From Bacteroidales bacterium (lineage in GTDB: Bacteria > Bacteroidota > Bacteroidia > Bacteroidales > P3), in contig JAFURZ010000006.1 of NCBI GenBank assembly GCA_017480785.1, forward strand, positions 100,655 through 164,654: DNA of 64,000 nucleotides, given 5' to 3'. The notes beneath the pieces were generated by a model. The model did no database searches. It saw only the letters and a list, made by a program, of their open reading frames with translations, and had not been told where the DNA came from. How positions within the stretch are numbered: the stretch's first letter is position 1; every line of letters starts with the position of its first letter. This document shows positions 19,296-25,582 of the stretch, piece by piece. The position numbers and the translations under genes were made by a program.

Positions 19296-20145
19296 AAATA
19301 GCACTCTACTACCGACATATCGACGACAACGACCGGCCGGCCCTCGACCAGCTGACCGCCACCCTGTGCGGGAAAGGCATCGACACCGTCACCATCCACG
19401 ACGGCGACACGCTCGCCCCCTGCGACTTCCTCTTCAGCATCGGTGGCGACGGCACCCTGCTCAGCACGGTGCAGTTTGTCCGGCCCGACCGGCCCGGGGA
19501 CTTCCCGCCCGTCCTGGGCATCAATTTCGGCCACCTGGGCTTCCTGACGACCGTGGGCAAGGAAAACCTCTACACCATGGTCGAAGAGCTCCTGGAGGGG
19601 CGGTTTACGCTCGAGGAGCGCACCCTCCTCCAACTACACACCACCCACTCCCCACTCCCCACTACCCACTACCCACTACCCACTCCCCACTCCCCACTCC
19701 CCGCTACGCCCTCAACGAGGTGTTCGTCCACCGCACCGAGGAGGCTTCGCTGCTGCGCACCGAGCTCCATGTCGACGGCCGCTATGTGGCCACCTATGCC
19801 GGCGACGGCGCCATCGTGGCCACCCCCACCGGCTCCACGGCCTACTCGCTCTCCTGCGGCGGCCCCATCCTGACGCCCGACTCGCGCGGTCTCCTCATCA
19901 CCCCCATCTCGGCCCACACGCTCACCCTCCGCCCCGTCATTGTGCCCGACACCGTCGAGCTGCACCTGCGCGTGGGCGACGACTGCTTCCTGGGCTGCGA
20001 CTCCAGCCGCACCACCCTCGCGGGCGGCAGCGAGCTGACACTCCGCCGCGCACCCTTCACCATCCGCCTCGTGCGACTCGGCAGCCAGAACTTCTTCACC
20101 GCCATCCGCGAGAAACTCATGTGGGGGACGGAGATTAGGTTATAG
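19292..20145 (+). CDS. nadK: NAD kinase, frame broken in a heptamer repeat
   Basis: The N-terminal frame (from ATG 19292) carries the NAD-kinase GGDGTLL motif near residues 51-57 and GINFGHLGFL. The C-terminal half continues in a different frame (about 19707-20145) with YALNEVFVHR, TPTGSTAYSLSCGGP and a normal C-terminus ending at 20145. The frames are separated by a CCCACT(C/A) tract (19644-19706) with eight perfect units. Arithmetic shows that nine or six perfect units would restore one frame of about 286 or 279 codons. NAD kinase makes NADP and is normally essential, so in most cells the tract is probably in frame, or this copy number is an assembly error. Start overlaps the MORN gene. Confidence 0.85.
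19644..19706. repeat. Heptanucleotide tandem repeat in nadK
   Basis: Eight perfect CCCACT(C/A) units fill 19644-19699, in the order C, C, A, A, A, C, C, C for the seventh base, followed by a degenerate CCCGCTA. The unit is not a multiple of three, so each gain or loss changes the reading frame. It replaces the variable region that normally joins the two NAD-kinase lobes. The peptide in any frame is Pro/Thr/His/Leu-rich. Confidence 0.95.
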
Positions 20146-20175
20146 TTTACAGTTTACGGTTTAACGTTTAAGTTT

Positions 20176-20634
20176 ATGCAACACAAGACTCTTTTCCACC
20201 TCCTGCTGGTCATCACCTATATCTTCGCCGGACTCAGTGCCTTCAGCTACCTGGTCACGGCGGCCATGCTGCCCACCATGCAACAACTCTATGCCGACAA
20301 TCCCGGCCTGCTGCCCGAACAGTTCGGCGTGATGATGCAGCAGATGCTCGACACGCCGCGCGGCTACTTCCTCGGCGCCGGCCTGCTCTACCTGCTCGAG
20401 GTGCTGGGTGCCGCCCTGATGTGGCGCCTGCGCTGGACGGGCTTCCACTGCTACACGCTGTCTCGACTGCTGCTCCTGCTGTTGCCGCTGCTCTTCCTGG
20501 GACGCGGCTTCGTGGGCATCGGCGACATCATGTTTGCACTGCTTTTCGTAGCCGTCTACTACATGCTCATGCGACGCCTGACGGCCGACGAGAAGGAGCC
20601 CCCCGCCGGCGAGGGTGATACGCCACAGGAGTAA
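20176..20634 (+). CDS. Small integral membrane protein (152 aa)
   Basis: The protein has four hydrophobic segments (about residues 8-30, 62-80, 92-110 and 113-132) and a polar acidic C-terminus (DEKEPPAGEGDTPQE). It is predicted to lie in the inner membrane with a topology typical of small DoxX- or DUF-type proteins, though no family was recognised. It is 30 bp downstream of nadK, across an AT-rich run with TTTA/GTTTA repeats. A strong terminator hairpin follows at 20665-20710. Confidence 0.7.
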   Translation: MQHKTLFHLLLVITYIFAGLSAFSYLVTAAMLPTMQQLYADNPGLLPEQFGVMMQQMLDTPRGYFLGAGLLYLLEVLGAALMWRLRWTGFHCYTLSRLLLLLLPLLFLGRGFVGIGDIMFALLFVAVYYMLMRRLTADEKEPPAGEGDTPQE

Positions 20635-20664
20635 TCCCCTCATTTCTACACATGTTATATACCA

Positions 20665-20710
20665 GTTCAACTTGAGTTCGACTTGAAAACAAGTTAAACT
20701 CAAGTCGAAC
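20665..20710 (+). terminator. Rho-independent terminator hairpin
   Basis: A 21-bp stem (left arm 20665-20685, right arm 20690-20710) has a four-base AAAA loop and two mismatched positions that can form G-U pairs. TCTTTTTATT follows it on the + strand. It lies between the converging genes ending at 20634 and 20721 and can end transcription from the left. Confidence 0.8.
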
Positions 20711-20720
20711 TACTGTCTTT

Positions 20721-21281
20721 TTATTGTTTCTTCCCCTGGTTCGGCAGCATCAACGGCTCATCAGCATCGACCTGCCCCCACATGTAGTCATGGAAGACAA
20801 CCTTCCTCGCTTCTGTTGTGCGTGCTTGGAAGACAGCCACCCAGTGGAAATAGGGCGACGCAATACACATGTCGTTGCTGACGGCTCCCGGGTCGTCCAG
20901 CCGGTCGCCCCACACCTCGGGATGGTCGGGTGCCGAATACCAGAAGTCGAGGATATGCATAGCCTCCCGTCCTGCATTCTCGAACGTCTTGCCCTGGCGT
21001 CGCAGCTCCTCCTCAAACTTCTCGGTCAGACGGCGGAAGTCGAACTCGTCCAGCATCCACTCCCAGCCCTCGTCGGTGAGGGCCTCCACGATGGTGACGC
21101 GGACCGTCAGGCTGTCGTTCAAGGGATAGTCCTTGATGAAACCTGCACGCACACCGGGCACATCCTTGCAGCGCTCGTACAGCACGCTGCCCTCCGGCTC
21201 GGCCGGACGCAGACGCCACACCGTCGCCGTCAGCAGCAGCACGGCCAGCACCCCGATGTATATGTACGCAGGTTTCTTCAT
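20721..21281 (-). CDS. Membrane-anchored protein of sigma module A (186 aa)
   Basis: A single N-terminal hydrophobic segment (IYIGVLAVLLLTATVW, residues 7-22) suggests inner-membrane anchoring with a periplasmic domain. The region after it (VLYERCKDVPGVRAGFIKDY, PLNDSLTVRVTIVEA) lines up by eye with the 167-aa protein at 57209-57712 (LFRQYYRVDGINASYLKEFS, LDDTLTVPVTVLTA), so the two are paralogues. Its start overlaps the preceding short TM gene by four bases. The order sigma factor, short TM protein, this protein is shared by both loci. A sensor or co-regulator role is inferred from context only. Confidence 0.65.
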   Translation of the reverse strand: MKKPAYIYIGVLAVLLLTATVWRLRPAEPEGSVLYERCKDVPGVRAGFIKDYPLNDSLTVRVTIVEALTDEGWEWMLDEFDFRRLTEKFEEELRRQGKTFENAGREAMHILDFWYSAPDHPEVWGDRLDDPGAVSNDMCIASPYFHWVAVFQARTTEARKVVFHDYMWGQVDADEPLMLPNQGKKQ

Positions 21282-21652
21282 CTTATGCTTCTCGTCATGC
21301 CATTAGAGGATTGAAAAGTACCCCCCCCGTCGGACCAGAGGCGCGCCACCGCAGGAGCCGAGCAGGTGCCCAGGGCCGAGCAGGCCCGGTTCACCACCAG
21401 CGCCTCGTCGCCCTCGAGGTTGCAGAGCACCTGCCGGTCGTCCACCCGCTGGGGCAACAGCATGTACCACCCCGCCGGCAACGCCAGCAGCACCACCATG
21501 GCCGCCACGCGCAGGGCCGCACGCCGCGTGGAGCACCAGGCACCCACGTCGCCGCCCACCTGGCGCGACAGCCGCCACACATGTCCGGCATCGGCCGCAC
21601 GCCGCCGCGCCTGCTCGCGCTCCATCAACTGTAATACATCTATATTTTCCAT
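21278..21652 (-). CDS. Short one-TM protein, candidate anti-sigma factor, module A (124 aa)
   Basis: The product has a charged N-terminal cytoplasmic stretch (residues 1-45, Arg-rich), one membrane segment (AAMVVLLALPAGWYMLLP, about 49-66) and a short periplasmic tail. It is encoded after the sigma gene and overlaps the next gene by four bases. The partners at 53863 and 56928 have the same N-terminal plan: an acidic/hydrophobic start, a W-x(n)-R-R-x-x-R segment, then a TM helix. No zinc anti-sigma HxxxCxxC motif is seen, so the anti-sigma call is inference. Confidence 0.6.
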   Translation of the reverse strand: MENIDVLQLMEREQARRRAADAGHVWRLSRQVGGDVGAWCSTRRAALRVAAMVVLLALPAGWYMLLPQRVDDRQVLCNLEGDEALVVNRACSALGTCSAPAVARLWSDGGGTFQSSNGMTRSIR

Positions 21653-21667
21653 ATTCCTTATCTTTTT

Positions 21668-21806
21668 AATGGCGAATTATGCGAATGGCTCTAAGCTTGC
21701 GCAGGTCAATTGGGGGCTAATTACTCGAAGCTTTCGCAGGAGCAATTCGAGTAATTCGCCTGCCATTGGGCGCGTCAGCCCATTCGTTAAATTCGTTAAA
21801 TTCGCC
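21668..21806. repeat. GGCGAATTAyxCGAAT-type intergenic repeats in module A
   Basis: This stretch between the sigma gene and its partner holds no gene. It contains GGCGAATTATGCGAATGGCT with CGCAGGTC downstream, AATTACTCGAAGC/GAGTAATTCGCC inverted copies, and TTCGTTAAA repeated twice. The same words occur at 56311-56350, upstream of sigma module B (GGCGAATTACTCGAATTACG, GCGAATGGCTACGCAGGTC). It could form hairpins and act as a dispersed repeat or an intra-operon regulatory site. Confidence 0.6.
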
Positions 21807-21819
21807 GTTTCCATAATCA

Positions 21820-22314
21820 TTATCCGTTATTGGCTTTCTGTCTCATTTTTTCTATTATCGCCGTGTGCAGCCGTGAGGCCTCGGCGGGGGCGATGTGCAG
21901 CACCTCCCCTATCTCGCCGTCGGTATAGCCGTCGAGCACCAGGTCCAGCACGCGGTGTTCCACCACCGTCAGGTCGGCCGCCAGGCGGTCGATGGTGTCG
22001 CGGGCCGAGGTGTCGTCGGCCGCCACCTGCTGTGCCGCCTCGAGCGGCACGGTCTCCACCTGCGGCCGGCGGCGCAGGTGCTCGAACACGCTGCGGCATC
22101 GCACGCGCACCCACGCCCGCTCCTGTGCCGGGGTGGCGCCGGACCGCAGCGTGTGGCGGTAGTGCCACAGGTGGGCCAGCACCTCCTGCATCAGGTCGGC
22201 CACGCGTTCCGCGTCGCCACCGGCATGCCACCAGCAGAGGCTCCGGATGAGCCCCCGGTGGCGCGTCGCCAGCGCGTCGAAGTCGTCGTAGCGTGAAGTG
22301 CCGTTGCCTGCCAT
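21820..22314 (-). CDS. ECF-type RNA polymerase sigma factor, module A
   Basis: The 164-aa protein has an ECF layout: a region 2 block (ALATRHRGLIRSLCWW, DLMQEVLAHLWHYRHTL) at about residues 13-60 and a region 4 helix-turn-helix block (VLDLVLDGYTDGEIGEVLHI) near 122-142. It would direct RNA polymerase to a small regulon in response to a membrane partner. The partner is encoded 167 bp downstream. Similar proteins are at 53399 and 56441. A TACTATAT box lies 18 bp upstream of the ATG. Confidence 0.82.
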   Translation of the reverse strand: MAGNGTSRYDDFDALATRHRGLIRSLCWWHAGGDAERVADLMQEVLAHLWHYRHTLRSGATPAQERAWVRVRCRSVFEHLRRRPQVETVPLEAAQQVAADDTSARDTIDRLAADLTVVEHRVLDLVLDGYTDGEIGEVLHIAPAEASRLHTAIIEKMRQKANNG

Positions 22315-22332
22315 GGAGTCGTATTGCTACCA

Positions 22333-22340
22333 ATATAGTA
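22333..22340 (-). promoter_or_regulatory. TACTATAT box upstream of sigma A
   Basis: On the minus strand TACTATAT is centred about 22 bp before the sigma A start. It resembles the TATAATAT and TATTATAT boxes before the sigma B gene (56418), the sigma C operon (52700) and the 58-kb leader (58185), rather than the usual TAnnTTTG box. GTTAAATC occurs 36 bp upstream, at the same distance as in those at 56373 and 58142. Inferred promoter. Confidence 0.45.
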
Positions 22341-22463
22341 ACCCGAATTATTGAAACAGGGGCATACCAAAGGCGGGATTTAACTTTTTTTATGATTTCC
22401 TCCAGACCCGCCACCGGTGCACACTGTTGTTATTTCTCTTGCACAACGACGATAAAATATTTT

Positions 22464-22493
22464 TTTGCATATTAAAAATAAATTGTATCTTTG
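22464..22493 (+). promoter_or_regulatory. Bacteroidetes-type promoter (TTTG / TATCTTTG)
   Basis: TTTG at 22464-22467 and TATCTTTG at 22486-22493 are separated by 18 bp, close to the -33/-7 consensus TTTG-N19-21-TAnnTTTG of Bacteroidetes. The box lies 33 bp before the ATG of the 61-aa gene at 22526 and would drive it together with the T9SS gene at 22727. Confidence 0.75.
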
Positions 22494-22525
22494 CATCAGG
22501 AAAACCAAACCAAAAGGTCATCATT

Positions 22526-22711
22526 ATGATACGCAAAACATTATTTTTTACAGCCTTATCACTGCTCTCTATCACCATGTACGGGCAGGTGACAAAGTTT
22601 TACATCGACGCCGAAACCAATGCTATCATCCGCTCGCTTGATAACGGCACCAACATCCCCTATTCTCCCCAAATTGAACACATCGATGCCTCTATTATTT
22701 GCACAGAATAA
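22526..22711 (+). CDS. Small secreted peptide (61 aa)
   Basis: The ATG at 22526 is preferred because the promoter box ends at 22493. The product has a signal peptide (MIRKTLFFTALSLLSITMYG, cleavage before Gln21) and about 40 mature residues without recognised motif. It is followed after 15 bp by a T9SS-exported protein, so the two are probably co-transcribed. It may be an accessory peptide to the T9SS protein; function unknown. Confidence 0.6.
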   Translation: MIRKTLFFTALSLLSITMYGQVTKFYIDAETNAIIRSLDNGTNIPYSPQIEHIDASIICTE

Positions 22712-22726
22712 CAACAATTAACAATT

Positions 22727-24178
22727 ATGATGAAAAGAGCCGTTCCCCTTGCTGTATTGACGATGCTGCTACTGTTTGCACCGCCCGTGGGCGCGCAATA
22801 TGGCAGTTACTATTACCACCGTGTGGGCGACACCATCGAATGGAAACCCAACAACGGGTATTTTTCATGGTGGGAATTCGAATACTATCACGAAAACAAC
22901 CTTAAAATTAGCATTGATAAAAACTACTTAGGAACCCCCACAGGTCATGACTCCTGCCGGATACTGCAATATTTCTACACGCCGACCCCGTTGAAAATCA
23001 TTGGCGTGGCTGGGTCCAGCATCAAATATCGCGCCGATACCTATGTGCCAATCCCTAATTTTCTTTCCGCCAGCGTGACCGGTGGCGAGCCTGAATACTA
23101 TCTCATCTACGACGCCGACAGCACCGACTTCGTCCTGAAAGCGCGTGTCGAATGGAACTCATGTGACCCACACCGGATGGTACACCTGTGGACTCACAAA
23201 GGTGTTCAATTCTGGGGCAGTGGCAGCAGTATGGATGACAGTTGCTGCAATACCAACACTGAAGAAATATATCTCCCGATTTTTGAATACTACTTCGACG
23301 AGCCCATCTACGTCACCGACTCGTTCTATGTTGGAACCACGACCCGCAATCTTGCACGTGCCTCATCAGATATTTACGCTATGCCCATGGTCCCGGTGAC
23401 CCGTGGCTACTCAGATTGCAACAACGATAACATAGCTTTCTACATCAATGCTTGCTACCCCGTCAATCTCACCCAGAAAGGTATCGGAAGTACTTGGCGG
23501 CCCAATACTATGACTGCATATCCTACCGACCAATGGTGGTGGGCGCACTCCTCTGTCGACCATGATTTGTGCCCGCTGCTGATTTACCCCATCATCCAGG
23601 TCGACACAACCCTGCCGCCACCCGACCTGTGCGATTCGCTACGCAATGTACAGGTCACCAACACAGACTCCACCGCCATCGTCACTTGGGATAATTTCCC
23701 GAACTACAGCAGCGTGTATCTCAAATACGGCTATGGGAGCCCCAACCTATGGCAAACCGTCGACGTCACAGGCAACACCTCGTACACCATCACCAATCTC
23801 GTGCCCGGACAACGCTACGGTGTCACGATGAAGGCCGTGTGCGAAATCAGCAAAAAGGAGACGCCCTGGACAGAACCCGTCCACTTCTACACCGTCCCTG
23901 GCACTACCGCCATCGAGGAGGGACCACAAAACCCGGCATCGCCCCTCGCCGCCCAAACCTTCCTCCAGCCCAACCCCGCACACGGCAATACCACCGTCTC
24001 CTCTTTCTTCAACCTGAGACGCATCGAGATTGTTGATATCCATGGCGTGATGGTCTACAGCGAACCCGTCCACGGCCACCGCGTCACCATCCCCCTCGAC
24101 GGGTTGCGCAGCGGGACCTACATCGTCGCCATCCACACCCACGACGGCACCACCCACAAGAAACTTATCGTTCAGTAG
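22727..24178 (+). CDS. T9SS-secreted protein with fibronectin-type III domain and type A tail
   Basis: The 483-aa product has a signal peptide ending at VGAQ (about residue 24) and a large Tyr/Trp/Cys-containing domain (30-285) of unknown type. A fibronectin III-like module follows (LRNVQVTNTDSTAIVTWDNF to GVTMKAVCE, about 305-385). The last 75 residues (FLQPNPAHGNTTVSS, IVDIHGVMVYSE, SGTYIVAIHTHDG, KKLIVQ) are a type A T9SS sorting domain. It is presumably surface-exposed. The gene stands between sigma module A and a large palindromic repeat. Confidence 0.85.
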   Translation: MMKRAVPLAVLTMLLLFAPPVGAQYGSYYYHRVGDTIEWKPNNGYFSWWEFEYYHENNLKISIDKNYLGTPTGHDSCRILQYFYTPTPLKIIGVAGSSIKYRADTYVPIPNFLSASVTGGEPEYYLIYDADSTDFVLKARVEWNSCDPHRMVHLWTHKGVQFWGSGSSMDDSCCNTNTEEIYLPIFEYYFDEPIYVTDSFYVGTTTRNLARASSDIYAMPMVPVTRGYSDCNNDNIAFYINACYPVNLTQKGIGSTWRPNTMTAYPTDQWWWAHSSVDHDLCPLLIYPIIQVDTTLPPPDLCDSLRNVQVTNTDSTAIVTWDNFPNYSSVYLKYGYGSPNLWQTVDVTGNTSYTITNLVPGQRYGVTMKAVCEISKKETPWTEPVHFYTVPGTTAIEEGPQNPASPLAAQTFLQPNPAHGNTTVSSFFNLRRIEIVDIHGVMVYSEPVHGHRVTIPLDGLRSGTYIVAIHTHDGTTHKKLIVQ

Positions 24179-24204
24179 CCCCACCCCGACCGCACTCGGA
24201 GATT

Positions 24205-24226
24205 CCTAATTACATCGCGCACGACC
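24205..24226. repeat. Dispersed ACATCGCGCACGAC repeat, copy 1
   Basis: TAATTACATCGCGCACGACC follows the stop of the T9SS gene. Near-identical copies are at 45204-45220, 45452-45473 (inverted) and 63909-63931 (inverted). A degenerate version, ATTATATCGCACGCGATATA, is at 24486-24505 and is itself a palindrome. Confidence 0.75.
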
Positions 24227-24247
24227 TATTCCGGGACACCTACGGTG

Positions 24248-24337
24248 CAACTCCGATACAACTCCGATACAACTCCGAGGATGGTCCGACTGCAGTCGGA
24301 CTATCCTCGGAGTTGTATCGGAGTTGTGTCGGAGTTG
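24248..24337. repeat. 90-bp near-perfect palindrome of 11-bp units
   Basis: The centre is TCCGACTGCAGTCGGA (24285-24300). Each side carries CAACTCCGATA-type 11-bp units (three per arm), so the arms pair over about 45 bp with very few mismatches. A half copy is at 45366-45430 and a unit array at 6638-6680. It lies between a + gene and a - gene and could work as a bidirectional terminator or be a mobile palindromic repeat. Confidence 0.9.
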
Positions 24338-24437
24338 TTACGGAGATATGACGGCTTATTATCATATTAGCATATTGGTTTTCAGTGTATTGTTTACAAC
24401 ATGACCGCAAGGGGGCCTGTCAATGGGGCAAAAAAGG

Positions 24438-24467
24438 CCCGGGGCGCCTCTGGCGAGGCGCCCCGGG
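24438..24467 (-). terminator. Rho-independent terminator of threonine dehydrogenase gene
   Basis: A 13-bp GC stem (CCCGGGGCGCCTC / GAGGCGCCCCGGG) with loop TGGC is followed on the minus strand by CCTTTTTTG. It is 44 bp past the stop of the gene ending at 24511. Confidence 0.9.
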
Positions 24468-24510
24468 CGGAGGGCTGAAAAGTGCTAATTATATCGCACG
24501 CGATATAACT

Positions 24511-25458
24511 TTACAGCAGCTTTTTCTTCAGGTTGAGAATCATGTCGTCGGTCATGCGCTCGAGGTCGTACTGCGGGTTCCAGCCCCACTCCTGGCGGGC
24601 GCAGCTGTCGTCCATCTTGTCGGGCCAGCTGTCGGCGATGGCCTGCTTGATGGGCTCGGGCTCGTAGACCATCTCGAACTGCGGGTAGCGCTTCTTGATG
24701 GCGGCGTAGATAATCTCGGGGTCGAAGCTCATGCTGGTGACGTTGAACGAGTTGCGGTGCACCAGCTTGGTGGGGTCGGCCTCCATGATGTCAATCATGG
24801 CCTTCTGTGCGTCGGGCATGTACATCATATCCATGTAGGTGCCTTTCTTCAGGGGGCAGACGAAGCGCTCGCCCTTGACGGCGGCGTAGTAGATTTCGAC
24901 GGCGTAGTCGGTGGTGCCGCCGCCGGGGAGGGTCTGGTAGCTGATGAGGCCGGGGAAGCGCACCGAGCGGGTGTCGACGCCGAAGCGGGTGAAGTAGTAG
25001 TCGGAGAGCAGCTCGCCGGTGACCTTGGTGACGCCGTAGATGGTGTTGGGGCGCTGGATGGTGTCCTGCGGCGTGTTGTCGTGCGGCGTGCTGGGGCCGA
25101 AGGCGCCGATGCTGCTGGGGGTGAAGACGGCGCAGCCGAAGAGGCGGGCCACCTCGAGGCAGTTCACCAGCGAGCCGATGCCCACGTTCCAGCCCAGCAT
25201 GGGGTTGAGCTCGGCCGTGGCGCTCAGGATGGCCGCCAGGTTGTAGATGGTGTCGATGTTGTACTGCTTCACGGCAGTGGCAATCTGCATAATCTGGGTC
25301 GAGTCGATGCGCTCCACCGGGCCGCGCTCGTAGGGGTCGCCCTTCAGCGGACGCAGGTCGCTGCACACCACATTGCTGTCGCCATAGATGTCTCTCAAAT
25401 TACGTGTCAGCTCCGAGCCAATCTGCCCGCCGGCACCGACGATAAGGATTTTTTTCAT
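24511..25458 (-). CDS. L-threonine 3-dehydrogenase, SDR/epimerase-type
   Basis: The 315-aa protein starts KKILIVGAGGQIGSEL, the NAD-binding Rossmann motif. It has NLAAILSATAELNP near residue 72, SSIGAFGP near 116, the catalytic YGVTK near 142-146 and SFNVTSMSFDPEII near 242. These match short-chain (epimerase-like) threonine dehydrogenases, which oxidise L-threonine to 2-amino-3-ketobutyrate. Kbl, the next enzyme in the route, is encoded at 38000-39181 on the same strand, separated by the restriction island. A TATCTTTG box is about 90 bp upstream. Confidence 0.85.
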   Translation of the reverse strand: MKKILIVGAGGQIGSELTRNLRDIYGDSNVVCSDLRPLKGDPYERGPVERIDSTQIMQIATAVKQYNIDTIYNLAAILSATAELNPMLGWNVGIGSLVNCLEVARLFGCAVFTPSSIGAFGPSTPHDNTPQDTIQRPNTIYGVTKVTGELLSDYYFTRFGVDTRSVRFPGLISYQTLPGGGTTDYAVEIYYAAVKGERFVCPLKKGTYMDMMYMPDAQKAMIDIMEADPTKLVHRNSFNVTSMSFDPEIIYAAIKKRYPQFEMVYEPEPIKQAIADSWPDKMDDSCARQEWGWNPQYDLERMTDDMILNLKKKLL

Positions 25459-25549
25459 TGTTATTGATTTTATTTCTATTTCTATTATTGTCTATTAACA
25501 AACAGAATTATAGAGCATTGCGTAGAATATGGGCTTTTTCTTACGCCCA

Positions 25550-25557
25550 CAAAGATA
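25550..25557 (-). promoter_or_regulatory. -7 box TATCTTTG for the threonine dehydrogenase gene
   Basis: On the minus strand TATCTTTG matches TAnnTTTG. It lies about 90 bp upstream of the ATG at 25458 and just downstream of the hsdR stop (25583), so the dehydrogenase can be transcribed apart from the restriction operon. A clear -33 TTTG was not seen. Confidence 0.6.
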
Positions 25558-25582
25558 CATAATAATTTCTATACGGCGCTAA

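Noticed and set aside
19644-19706. CRISPR-like repeats
   Set aside because: Units are seven bases, contiguous and without spacers; a microsatellite.
24248-24337. Ordinary terminator
   Set aside because: The stem is far longer than a normal terminator, is made of tandem 11-bp units and recurs elsewhere, and there is no clean T run; termination may be a side effect.
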